A stretch of 34,477 bases of DNA, taken from positions 1 to 34,477 of the forward strand of contig JAFWXL010000017.1 of NCBI GenBank assembly GCA_017545905.1, written 5' to 3'. How positions within the stretch are numbered: the stretch's first letter is position 1; every line of letters begins with the position of its first letter. The notes beneath the pieces were generated by a model. The model made no database searches. It saw only the letters and a program-made list of their open reading frames with translations, and had not been told where the DNA came from. The stretch comes from Clostridia bacterium (lineage in GTDB: Bacteria > Bacillota > Clostridia > Christensenellales > Aristaeellaceae). Both the position numbers and the translations under genes were made by a program. Shown here in pieces: positions 1 through 7,748 of the stretch.

Positions 1-890
1 GACGGTTTCTCACGTGTGGTCAGAATCAGCTGACGGCGATAGAAGCCGTCGCTGCGATCATACAGCGATTGCAGATCGCCATTGCTGAAGGCGAGAAGCC
101 GTGCATACATCCATCCCTGATAGCTCTGTCGGCCTTTCTTTTCCAGATCCATGCGCCCCTGCGCGGTGACGAGCGACTTGACATAGTTAGTCTGTTTGAG
201 CGCCTCCATGCGCATGTCGTCGTCAATCATCAGGTGAATGTGCTCCAGATCAGCACGGGCGAAGCGATTTTCGGACACCTTTCCCACGCTGCCATCCTTG
301 GCATTGCAGCCAAAGAGCCGAGAGAGTACCGTGCCGATCTGAGACTTTCCTTCGCCTCCGTTGCCCTTGATGACCATCATGCGCTGACCTTTGTTGCTGG
401 GAATCAAGCAGTAGCCGATGTATTCCTGCAGCGTGAAAATATCCTCTGGATAGAGTAATGTGTCGAGAAAGCGCAGCCATACCCGTGGCGGCGGCGCTTC
501 GGGATTGTAGGCGACAGGGAAGCGGATTCGGACAATCGACTCCATGGATGAATCAAAGGTGCCGTCAAGCAGCAGCGTGCCGTTGGACAGATGAATCCGA
601 TCTGAGGTAGGAGGGAAATCTTCGACGAAAGCGGTGATTTTGAGCAATTCAATGATGTTGGTGATTTTCTTAGGGATATTGGTTACAGCGAAGTTTTTAA
701 GCGCGTGATAGATTTCAACCTTGAGTGGCGTTTCGTCAACCATGCGACCATTGACGGTGAAGAAGGTTCCTTCCGTGAAAAGCAGCTTGTGGCTGGAGAG
801 AAATTCCTGACAGAACAGCGCTTCGTTGATACTTTGCCCGTCATACCAAGAGGGCCACGCCTTAGGCGGCGTGGAGGGTGGGTTCTTCAT
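1..890 (-). CDS. D5/P4-family SF3 helicase, primase C-terminal part (partial, runs off left edge)
   Basis: An open frame on the minus strand starts at ATG 890 and is still open after 296 codons at the window edge, so the C terminus is missing. An SF3 helicase core is visible: Walker A GNGGEGKS at residues 176-183, Walker B-like HLMIDDDM at 219-226, a motif C-like strand ending in SNG (about 265-271), and an arginine-finger-like DGFYRRQ near 281-287. This is the phage/plasmid P4-type helicase that unwinds a replicon's own origin. The start is supported by GGAGG about 8 bases upstream. It overlaps the end of the zinc-finger gene by 29 bases, so the two are translationally coupled. The family call is strong. 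Whether the element is a phage, plasmid or integrative element cannot be told from this fragment. Confidence 0.88.
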   Translation of the reverse strand, partial: MKNPPSTPPKAWPSWYDGQSINEALFCQEFLSSHKLLFTEGTFFTVNGRMVDETPLKVEIYHALKNFAVTNIPKKITNIIELLKITAFVEDFPPTSDRIHLSNGTLLLDGTFDSSMESIVRIRFPVAYNPEAPPPRVWLRFLDTLLYPEDIFTLQEYIGYCLIPSNKGQRMMVIKGNGGEGKSQIGTVLSRLFGCNAKDGSVGKVSENRFARADLEHIHLMIDDDMRMEALKQTNYVKSLVTAQGRMDLEKKGRQSYQGWMYARLLAFSNGDLQSLYDRSDGFYRRQLILTTREKP

Positions 891-1479
891 GTGCATCCTC
901 CTCTCTCCAAATGTCAAGCTGGGCCTGGATATTGTCCAGCGCGCCGCTATGTAGCAGGTCATGTGCGGTGTTCATTCTGATTTCGGGATCGGCTGAGTAC
1001 AGTGTGTCTATCAGGTGTGAGATATAGGGGAGCTTTTCGCAGGCTTCAGCAAAGTGGATGTTCCAATCATCATCATCGGGGGAGGGCGCAAAGCGCGCCT
1101 TTCTCTCCTTGAGCATGCATTCGTATTCGATCAGAATAGCGGTACATTCAGACTCTTTTGTTCTTTGCTGCATTATTTTTTTGTAGGCAGAGACCGACAC
1201 TGCAGCAGATGCAGGTGTGGTTGGATCGATGTGAAAATCGGCAGCCAGCTTCTTTGCTGCCTCATAGGGAGAGAGGCCGAACAGCTTTCCGACGAAGTCG
1301 ATGACATCGCCGGTTTCATGGCAGCTGAAGCAGTAGTAGCGGATGTCAACCTTCATAGAAGGATGACGGTCAGGGTGGAAGGGACAACAGAGCATGCCGT
1401 TAGTTTTTACCTGAAGACCGTAAAACTCGGCAGCCTGCCTGGTGGTCACATGGGACTTTAAGGTGTCATAGAGATTCAC
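862..1479 (-). CDS. CHC2 zinc-finger DNA primase-like protein
   Basis: A 205-residue protein. The N-terminal zinc finger typical of bacterial and phage primases is clear: C32-x2-H35 and C50-x2-C53, with the usual HPSMKV and CFSC-x4-GDVIDFV context. After about residue 85 there is no recognisable TOPRIM catalytic domain; the rest is helical and acidic. It therefore looks like a template-recognition subunit working with the SF3 helicase encoded just downstream (29-base overlap). I chose GTG at 1479 because AGAGGG lies 4-5 bases upstream and the protein then begins with the family-like VNLYDTLKSH. An ATG at 1569 in the same frame would add 30 residues with no primase character. The gene diverges from the XRE regulator at 1649, the usual layout of a mobile-element replication/control region. 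Confidence 0.85.
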   Translation of the reverse strand: MNLYDTLKSHVTTRQAAEFYGLQVKTNGMLCCPFHPDRHPSMKVDIRYYCFSCHETGDVIDFVGKLFGLSPYEAAKKLAADFHIDPTTPASAAVSVSAYKKIMQQRTKESECTAILIEYECMLKERKARFAPSPDDDDWNIHFAEACEKLPYISHLIDTLYSADPEIRMNTAHDLLHSGALDNIQAQLDIWREEDAHEEPTLHAA

Positions 1480-1594
1480 AATACCCTCTTTCTGACGTCT
1501 TTTATTTGCCGGCAAAACGAGCATATCACAAAGGATCAGACCCTGCTTGAATCTGCCGCAGAACTGCAATTTTGGAATTTAAAGGATGAAAAGT

Positions 1595-1619
1595 ACGCAG
1601 ATTTGCGTCATATTATATA
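1595..1619 (+). promoter_or_regulatory. Probable promoter and operator of the XRE regulator
   Basis: An inverted repeat ACGCA-gatt-TGCGT (1595-1608) lies directly upstream of an AT-rich -10-like stretch (TATTATATA, 1611-1619), about 30 bases before the XRE start codon. Such small palindromes are typical operators for XRE repressors, so autoregulation is a reasonable inference. No convincing -35 box is seen. Confidence 0.45.
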
Positions 1620-1648
1620 CAGACGAACTACACAGAGGTGAACTGTAA

Positions 1649-2497
1649 ATGAGAATGAGGGATACAACGATTCATGGTGAACGGATTGTAGAACTGAGAA
1701 AAGAGATGAAGATCAATCAGGAAGAGATGGCAAAGAGAATAGGGATGTCTAAATCGCAGCTGAGCCGGATCGAGAACGGAGAGACAAAAACGCTGAACAG
1801 CAATCTGCTGATAAGGCTGGCTGACGAGTTTGACGTGTCGACGGATTACATCCTGGGGCGTTCCAACATCCAGAGCAGACGGAACTACGATGTTTCCTCT
1901 CTTGGGCTTTCTGAAAAAGCAATCCAGCAGCTGGTGACCAAGCGAGTGAATGTGCAAGTAGTCAGCTGTCTGCTGGAACATAAGACCTTTCCATATCTGA
2001 CACGACTTATCTATACGTATTTTGCGGATATCACGGCGCGGGGCATCCAGAGCAGCAATGATGTGCTTCAGTTTGGCTATAATCTTCTTGCCAATGCGGA
2101 GTTGACGGATCCAAAGCAAAAGGCTGAGAGAAATCGGGATCTGATGGCGATCCGGTCTCAGATGCACAAACCGAACGAGGCTGATCTGGAGGAAATCAAA
2201 AAAGTCTTTCTTGCAATCCTGAAGGATGTCAAGAAAGACTTGAATGAGCAGAGTGAAAAGCAGGCGGCTGCCGATCGAGAAGTAATTTACCGGATTCAGG
2301 GAGAAGCGATGAAGCTTGGACCAGGAAATGTTGACTTTAATGCGATCGTGGAGATTGTTACCGGCATGATCGGAGATCTGACAAATCTGGATGCTGAGGG
2401 ACAGCAGAGGCTTGGCGAGATGTTCAAGGAGATGGCAAACGCTGCGGGAGCAGAGCAGACCAGAGAGAATGGTTCCGAAAAAAGATTGACATTATAA
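1649..2497 (+). CDS. XRE-family HTH transcriptional regulator
   Basis: A 282-residue protein with an N-terminal lambda-repressor-type helix-turn-helix (about residues 10-70: IVELRKEMKINQEEMAKRIG, then SKSQLSRIENGE, ending with the family-typical VSTDYILG). The remaining 210 residues are mostly helical and charged, with no domain I recognise. GAGGTG precedes the start; a second ATG two codons later is an equally good start. It is transcribed away from the primase/helicase pair, and a small palindrome in its promoter suggests autoregulation. It probably controls the mobile element's replication or transfer genes; that role is inferred from position only. Confidence 0.85.
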   Translation: MRMRDTTIHGERIVELRKEMKINQEEMAKRIGMSKSQLSRIENGETKTLNSNLLIRLADEFDVSTDYILGRSNIQSRRNYDVSSLGLSEKAIQQLVTKRVNVQVVSCLLEHKTFPYLTRLIYTYFADITARGIQSSNDVLQFGYNLLANAELTDPKQKAERNRDLMAIRSQMHKPNEADLEEIKKVFLAILKDVKKDLNEQSEKQAAADREVIYRIQGEAMKLGPGNVDFNAIVEIVTGMIGDLTNLDAEGQQRLGEMFKEMANAAGAEQTRENGSEKRLTL

Positions 2498-2506
2498 CTG
2501 TCAATC
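2484..2506. repeat. Perfect 8-bp inverted repeat over the XRE stop codon
   Basis: GATTGACA (2484-2491) and TGTCAATC (2499-2506) flank a 7-base loop that contains the TAA stop of the XRE gene. No T-run follows, so it is not a standard terminator. It could be a protein-binding site, for example at an element boundary, or an mRNA 3'-end hairpin. Confidence 0.4.
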
Positions 2507-2986
2507 GAATTAATGGTGATAAAGGTAGAGGAAGTAGCAATTCCGGAATTTATACGGTTTAATATCGTTGAGAGCGAGGTGCGTAATGTTATCTGAATGC
2601 AAGGTAAAGAGAATGCAAGGCAAAGATTACGAAAGAAAACATTGACACCTATCTCAAAGCGGTTGCCAAGGAGTATCGCAAATTGGTAGGCAAGAACGAG
2701 CCCGAAAGATGATGATGCGCTCGGCTGAGTGTGATCTCGGCCGGGCGTTGTTTTGTGGGGTTGGGATGTGGAATGATGGGGCAGGGATACGGATAGCCCT
2801 TGCTGCCGTCGAATACCAGCTGGAAGCAAAGCGCTATTGCTAACAAGTTTCAGACTTCCGATGTTGCAAGGTCTAACACACTAGACTTTGCAGGCAAAGT
2901 CGTGTGCCAACAGGAGCTGCGGCCCTATTGGAAACCCCATTGAGGAAGTGTGCGCTTTGCGTCAGACGGCATGCGCACAAAAGCTT
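2498..2986. other. Gene-free stretch, probable mobile-element scar
   Basis: About 490 bases hold no convincing gene. Short open runs look like debris: a 34-codon frame at 2608-2712 ending in KEYRKLVGKNEPER, and an upstream run in another frame ending VESEVRNVI just before 2597. A 16-base near-perfect tandem duplication sits between them. One ATG frame (2709-2843, 44 codons) overlaps the stop of the first run but resembles nothing known. A weak hairpin lies at 2722-2743. Confidence 0.5.
2595..2626. repeat. 16-bp tandem duplication
   Basis: GAATGCAAGGTAAAGA (2595-2610) is immediately repeated as GAATGCAAGGCAAAGA (2611-2626) with one difference. Sixteen is not a multiple of three, so in a former gene this duplication would have shifted the frame. 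Confidence 0.75.
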
Positions 2987-3631
2987 TTATATCAACAGCC
3001 GTGTTTTGTTCATTTCACTATAGGGATCACCAAAATGTGCTATCGCATTGAGCGTAATTAGACGACGGTTTCCATCCTTGCTTTCAATCACGCTGATGGA
3101 GCCGTTGCTCACATCAAAACAGGCATAGTTTTCAAGCGGAATGCCGGCGACGGCGGCGAGCAGTGCCTTGAGCAGCGCGCCGTGAGAGACGACCGCGATA
3201 CGCTCGCAGCCGGCAGCGTCCTGTTCGATGAAAGCAAGCGTCTCCAGCGCACGCTGCTGCACCTGATACAGCGATTCGCCCTCCGGCGGCGCGCCGTTGA
3301 TCCGGTCGGCAAAATAGTGCGCGTAGGCGTTCGGGTATTTTTCGCGAGCAAGCTCGTGGTTCAGCCCTTGAAACACGCCGAGACAGACCTCATTAAAGCC
3401 CTTGCAGGGAAAGAGAGGCGCACCGGATGCATCTGCAATCACCTGTGCAGTCTGCGCGGCGCGAAGGAGCGTGCTGTGATAGATGCGCTCAAAGCCCAGC
3501 TGCGCACAGCGCACAGCCGCAGTGCGGGCCTGCGCAAGGCCGGCTTCGTTCAGGGGAATGTCGCAGGTGCCCTGAAAGCGGCGCTGGATATTCCAATCGG
3601 TCAGACCGTGACGGACAAAGAAAATAAGCAT
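2987..3631 (-). CDS. Histidine phosphatase family protein (phosphoglycerate mutase-like)
   Basis: A 214-residue cytoplasmic phosphatase of the branch-2-like histidine phosphatase superfamily (GpmB/CobC/PhoE type). The signature RHG (FVRHGLTDWN, residues 5-14) carries the catalytic histidine. The second motif is VVSHGALLKAL in the C-terminal half, and the acidic partner lies in FNEVCLGVFQG. Start ATG 3631 was chosen because GGAGG lies 6 bases upstream and the protein then begins directly at the first beta strand (MLIFFVRHG); an in-frame ATG at 3706 adds 25 unrelated residues. The substrate cannot be told from sequence: members act on phosphoglycerate, alpha-ribazole phosphate or sugar phosphates. 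It is divergent from the Fbp importer and seems to be a single-gene unit. Confidence 0.88.
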   Translation of the reverse strand: MLIFFVRHGLTDWNIQRRFQGTCDIPLNEAGLAQARTAAVRCAQLGFERIYHSTLLRAAQTAQVIADASGAPLFPCKGFNEVCLGVFQGLNHELAREKYPNAYAHYFADRINGAPPEGESLYQVQQRALETLAFIEQDAAGCERIAVVSHGALLKALLAAVAGIPLENYACFDVSNGSISVIESKDGNRRLITLNAIAHFGDPYSEMNKTRLLI

Positions 3632-3781
3632 AAAAGCCTCCGCTTCATCAAAATGCATCCATATGCATAACAGTATAGCAAAACCCGTTGGGAATCTCAA
3701 GGGCAAAGCGGAACTGACCGGTGAGGATTCAAATAGAAATGAACCGAGTGCATAAAATTTGCGCGATTGACTGGAATAATA

Positions 3782-3811
3782 TTGACAAAAAATACAGGGT
3801 TACAGTAAAAT
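3782..3811 (+). promoter_or_regulatory. Sigma-A promoter of the Fbp-type importer operon
   Basis: TTGACA (3782-3787), an 18-base spacer and TAAAAT (3806-3811). The predicted leader has a possible 7-bp hairpin (3827-3833 with 3846-3852), then AGGAGG before the ATG at 3881. No Fur-like palindrome was recognised. Confidence 0.75.
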
Positions 3812-3880
3812 CTATGTAAAACAGGATGCTGGTAGGACGTTATAGACCGGCAGCCTAAATTTACAAGGAGGATTTCTTTT

Positions 3881-4873
3881 ATGAAGAAACTCGTCACGCT
3901 GGTTCTCACTCTGGCTCTTGTCGCTGTTGCGTTTGGCGCGATGGCTGGCGGCAAGGTCATGCTGTATTCCTCCATGCAGGAAGCGCAGTTGCAGGCTGTC
4001 AAGGAGGCCTTTGAGGCCAAGTATCCGGACATCACCATGGACTACTACTTCGCCTCTGGCGGCAAGGTCATCACCAAGATGTCCACCGAGCACCAGGCCG
4101 GCCAGATTGAGGCCGATGTCGTGTGGCTGGGCGACCCGTCCGACTACGAAGGCTTCAAGAAGGCCGGCTATCTCCAGCCGTACACCTCTCCGGAGACCGA
4201 TCACATCGCCGACAACTATTCTGATAAGGACGGCAACTATACCGCCGGCCGTCTGGTGACCATGGGCATCGCGTGGTGCACGCTCGATGGCATCGGCATC
4301 ACCGAAGAAGAAGCCCCGAAGACCTGGAACGATCTGCTTGATCCGAAGTGGAAGGATCAGCTCATCATGACCGATCCGGCTCAGTCCTCCACCTCTAAGT
4401 ACTGGATGGCCGCGATGATGCAGAACGAGAAGTACGGCCCAGCCTACTTCGAGAAGCTCCGCGACAACGGCCTGCAGCTTGAATCTGGCACCACCGCGAC
4501 CCACAACGTCGTCGCCGCCGGTTCCTATCAGGTTGGTATCTGCCTTGACTACGTCTCCGCGAACCTCATCAACGAAGGTTCTCCGCTCGCCTTCCACTAC
4601 ACCACCGAGGACGTGTGCACCATGACCAGCCCGGTCGCCCTGATTGGCAACTGTGCCAACCCGGAGAACGGCAAGCTGCTCATCGACTTCATCCTCTCTA
4701 AGGAAGGCCAGGAAGTGCTCGTCGCCAACAACCTCGTTACCGTCCGTGACGACGTTGCGATGACCATCGACACTTCCGCGATCGCCGCGATCAACATGAC
4801 CGTTGACTTCGACGACCTCGCTGCCAACACCGATACCTACCTCGAGACCTTCAACAAGATCTTCAACAAGTAA
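3881..4873 (+). CDS. ABC importer substrate-binding protein, Fe3+/AfuA-FbpA type
   Basis: A 330-residue secreted binding protein. The N terminus is a clear signal peptide (MKKLVTLVLTLALVAVAFGA, cleavage likely after AMA at about residue 22). The mature protein begins GGKVMLYSSMQEAQ, followed by the family pattern of a type II periplasmic binding fold: ADVVWLGDPSDYEGFKKAG near 85 and a TWNDLLDPKWKDQLIM hinge region. The family includes ferric iron, phosphonate and other small-anion binders, so the ligand is uncertain. There is no lipobox cysteine, odd for a Gram-positive binding protein. Codon choice is strongly biased to C-ending codons, suggesting high expression. It heads the operon, and a strong hairpin follows it. 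Start chosen by AGGAGG and the signal peptide. Confidence 0.88.
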   Translation: MKKLVTLVLTLALVAVAFGAMAGGKVMLYSSMQEAQLQAVKEAFEAKYPDITMDYYFASGGKVITKMSTEHQAGQIEADVVWLGDPSDYEGFKKAGYLQPYTSPETDHIADNYSDKDGNYTAGRLVTMGIAWCTLDGIGITEEEAPKTWNDLLDPKWKDQLIMTDPAQSSTSKYWMAAMMQNEKYGPAYFEKLRDNGLQLESGTTATHNVVAAGSYQVGICLDYVSANLINEGSPLAFHYTTEDVCTMTSPVALIGNCANPENGKLLIDFILSKEGQEVLVANNLVTVRDDVAMTIDTSAIAAINMTVDFDDLAANTDTYLETFNKIFNK

Positions 4874-4885
4874 TTTTCCCGCGAT

Positions 4886-4924
4886 GGGGCATGCGCAGGC
4901 AGGCGGCCACGCATGCCCCTTTTC
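4886..4924 (+). terminator. Hairpin terminator/attenuator after the binding-protein gene
   Basis: GGGGCATGCG (4886-4895) pairs with CGCATGCCCC (4910-4919), followed by TTTT. It lies inside the operon, between the binding protein and the first ATPase, so partial termination would give more binding protein than transporter. Confidence 0.8.
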
Positions 4925-4957
4925 TTATCAGTATCCAACATTGATATGGAGGACCAA

Positions 4958-6031
4958 ATGGCAAACGTACGATTTGAAAACATCACGATCAAGTACGGCA
5001 ATCATTGCGTCCTGAAGGATTTCTCCCTCGTGGTGGATAGCGGTCAGATTATGTGTCTGGTCGGCCCCAGCGGCTGCGGCAAGACAACGCTCGTGCGTGC
5101 GCTGCTGGGCCTGAACAAGCCGGAAACCGGCTCCATTTACGTGGGAGACCGCTGTCTCTACGACGCGAAGAAGCGCGTCAATGTTGCGGCGGAGAAGCGC
5201 AATATCGGCATCGTCTTTCAGGACTATGCGGTCTGGCCGCATATGACCGTCATTGAAAATGTCTCTTACCCGCTTAAAAAGCAGCGCAGGCCCAAGGATG
5301 AGATTAAGCGCCGCGCGATGCATGCCCTTGAGCAGGTGCACATGGTGGAATATGCCAACCATCTGCCCAGCCAGCTCTCCGGCGGCCAGCAGCAGCGCGT
5401 GGCGATCGCCCGTGCGCTGGTGACGGACTCTGACGTTGTCGTCATGGACGAGCCGATCACCAACCTGGATGCCAAGCTGCGCGAGGAGATGCTGCTTGAA
5501 ATCCGCATGATCCAGAAGCGCCTGGGCGCGACGATCCTCTACATCACGCATGACCAGCAGTCCGCGCTGCAGTTGTGCGACAAGATGGCGATTATGCAGC
5601 AGGATGGCTCCCTGTGCCAATACGGCACGGACGAGGATATCATCATGCGTCCGGCGAACCGCTTCACGTTTGAATTTATCGGCGTGTCGAACTTTATCCC
5701 GATCGTCAGGGAAGGCAAGGAACTCTGCCTTGACTGCGGCGAGAAGATTCCCTATACCGCCAATCTTCCGGCGGACTGCGAGGGCAAGGAGATGGGCGTG
5801 CGCCTCAATGACGTCGTGTTCGATCGCGACTCTGTGCTCAAGGCGGAGGTCACCAGCCGCATCTTCCTGGGCAGCGAATACAATTACTTCCTGAAGCTCG
5901 GCGGACGTGAGATCCGCGTACAGCAGAGTATGCTCGATGCGCGTACGTTTGGCACCGTGGCGGAGGGGGAGAAGGTTGGTATTCGTTTCCTGAATCCGCA
6001 TTTCTATGACAGGAAGGAGGCGGCACAGTGA
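4958..6031 (+). CDS. ABC importer ATP-binding protein 1 (FbpC/PotA type)
   Basis: A 357-residue cytoplasmic ATPase energising the importer. All nucleotide-binding motifs are present: Walker [10 protein letters not shown] (36-44), Q-loop FQDY (87-90), signature LSGGQQQR (140-147), Walker B VVVMDEP (160-166) and the switch histidine H198 in ITHDQ. The C-terminal 120 residues form a TOBE-like regulatory domain. ATG 4958 is chosen for its GGAGG about 6 bases upstream; an in-frame ATG at 4913 lies inside the terminator hairpin. Its stop overlaps the GTG of the permease gene (GTGA). It differs clearly in sequence from the second ATPase of the operon (7749-8861), yet both look catalytically intact. 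Confidence 0.9.
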   Translation: MANVRFENITIKYGNHCVLKDFSLVVDSGQIMCLVGPSGCGKTTLVRALLGLNKPETGSIYVGDRCLYDAKKRVNVAAEKRNIGIVFQDYAVWPHMTVIENVSYPLKKQRRPKDEIKRRAMHALEQVHMVEYANHLPSQLSGGQQQRVAIARALVTDSDVVVMDEPITNLDAKLREEMLLEIRMIQKRLGATILYITHDQQSALQLCDKMAIMQQDGSLCQYGTDEDIIMRPANRFTFEFIGVSNFIPIVREGKELCLDCGEKIPYTANLPADCEGKEMGVRLNDVVFDRDSVLKAEVTSRIFLGSEYNYFLKLGGREIRVQQSMLDARTFGTVAEGEKVGIRFLNPHFYDRKEAAQ

Positions 6032-7743
6032 GCAGAAACATGCATGCGGATATGGCTGCTGTTGACGGCCGCCGCAGAATCAACATGGATAAGCTGATGA
6101 CGGTCATCTGCTTCATCCTGTTGTTCATCATCGTCATCATTCCGATCTTCATGATCATCTACAATGCCTTCTTCTTTGAGGGTAAGTTTGAGCTGGACAT
6201 GTTCGTGACCCAGCTGACAGACTCAAAGAACCTCGCGGCGATGTGGAACACCCTCAAGATCGCGCTGTTTGCGACAGTGTTCGGCACGATCATGGGCGTG
6301 TTCTATGCGTGGCTTCTGGGCCGCAGCGACATTCCCTGCAAGGGCCTGATGCGGGCGCTGTTCTCGATCCCTTACATGTTCCCGCCGTTCCTCGGCGCGA
6401 TGGCGTGGGATCTGCTTTTAAACGGCCGCTCCGGTTATCTCAACCGCTTCCTCGTTTCCACCTTCGGTCTTAACGGCATGCCCTTTAACATCAACTCGAT
6501 TGCGGGCATCGTCTTTGTTGAGGTCAGTTATTACTTCCCCTTCGTCTTCATGCAGGTGGTCTCCGCGCTGGAGCGCATGGACCCGACGCTTGAGGAGTGC
6601 GCGCGTATCGCGGGCGCTAAGCAGAGCACCGTCATCTGGAAGATTACGCTGCCGCTAGTCAAGCCGGCCATCTCCGCCGGCGCGCTGCTGATCCTGACGA
6701 CCTCTCTGGCGCACTTCGGCGTGCCGTCGATTCTTGGCTATGCACAGGGCATCTACACATTGCCCACGCGCATCTACGCGGTTATTTACAACTCGGGCGG
6801 CAGCTTTGACGGCATCCGTCAGGGCGCAGCGCTATCGGTCATGCTGGTCGTGGTCGTGGCCATCGCGTTGGTGCTGCAGAAGAAGATCCTCTCCACAGGC
6901 AATTATGACATCATCAAGGGCAAGAGCATGCGCCCCACGCTCATCAAGCTGCGCGCGGCGAAGTATCCGCTGCTGCTGGTGGCGGTGTTCACTCTTGTGC
7001 TGATCGTCGTCGTGCCGCTGGTGATGATCGTGCTGATCTCCTTCATCAAGGCTTACGGCTTGCCGCTCAAGCCCGGCAACTTCACGACCGCGCAGTATGT
7101 CAAGGTCTTCAAGGCCAGCGGTACGATGGATTCCATCCGCAATTCCCTGTTCGTGTCCATCACGGCGGGTGTTGTGTGTATGTTCCTGGGCACGCTGGTG
7201 GCTTACGTCGTGCAGAAGATTCGCCCGAAGGGCAAGGAAGCGCTGGAGGTTATCTCTGTCCTGCCGTATTCCATCCCGGGCACGGTGCTTTCCATCGGTG
7301 TCATTCTGGCATGGTCCGGCAGCCTTGGCATCAAGCTGTACAACACCATCTGGATCATTCTGGTCGCCTACATGGCGCGCTATCTGTCCTTCTCGATGAA
7401 GACGTCCTCTGCGGCGCTGCTGCAGGTTCACTCCTCGCTTGAGGAAGCTGCGCGTGTGTGCGGCGCTTCCCATACGGAGAGTCTCTCCGACGTCACCCTC
7501 CCGCTGATCCGTCCGGCGATGGTTTCGGGCTTCTTCCTGATCTTCCTGCCGGCGATGCGCGAGGTCACGACCTCCATCCTGCTCTATGGTCCGTACACCC
7601 GCACGCTGGGCGTGCAGATCTACTCGCTGCGTGACGCGGGCATGATTCCGCAGGCCGCTGCGCTGGCCACGGTCGCCATCGGCATCATCATGCTGCTCAA
7701 CGCCATTGTCACCCAGATCACCAAGGATAAGAAGGGAGTGTAA
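6028..7743 (+). CDS. ABC importer permease, fused two-domain FbpB type
   Basis: A 571-residue membrane protein with two homologous permease halves in one chain, about 12 membrane spans. Each half has an EAA loop that docks on an ATPase: EECARIAGAK...TLPLVKPA near residues 190-215 and EEAARVCGAS...TLPLIRPA near 470-497. This is the FbpB/ThiP architecture for ferric iron, thiamine or phosphonate uptake. The start is GTG 6028, overlapping the stop of ATPase 1, with AAGGAGG 7 bases upstream. The fused permease forms a complete channel, so only one pair of ATPase subunits is needed. The operon nevertheless supplies two different ATPases. Confidence 0.9.
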   Translation: MSRNMHADMAAVDGRRRINMDKLMTVICFILLFIIVIIPIFMIIYNAFFFEGKFELDMFVTQLTDSKNLAAMWNTLKIALFATVFGTIMGVFYAWLLGRSDIPCKGLMRALFSIPYMFPPFLGAMAWDLLLNGRSGYLNRFLVSTFGLNGMPFNINSIAGIVFVEVSYYFPFVFMQVVSALERMDPTLEECARIAGAKQSTVIWKITLPLVKPAISAGALLILTTSLAHFGVPSILGYAQGIYTLPTRIYAVIYNSGGSFDGIRQGAALSVMLVVVVAIALVLQKKILSTGNYDIIKGKSMRPTLIKLRAAKYPLLLVAVFTLVLIVVVPLVMIVLISFIKAYGLPLKPGNFTTAQYVKVFKASGTMDSIRNSLFVSITAGVVCMFLGTLVAYVVQKIRPKGKEALEVISVLPYSIPGTVLSIGVILAWSGSLGIKLYNTIWIILVAYMARYLSFSMKTSSAALLQVHSSLEEAARVCGASHTESLSDVTLPLIRPAMVSGFFLIFLPAMREVTTSILLYGPYTRTLGVQIYSLRDAGMIPQAAALATVAIGIIMLLNAIVTQITKDKKGV

Positions 7744-7748
7744 TCGTT

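Noticed and set aside
2709-2843. 44-codon frame overlapping the stop of a short open run
   Set aside because: No ribosome binding site distinct from the preceding run, no recognisable feature; listed only as part of the gene-free stretch.
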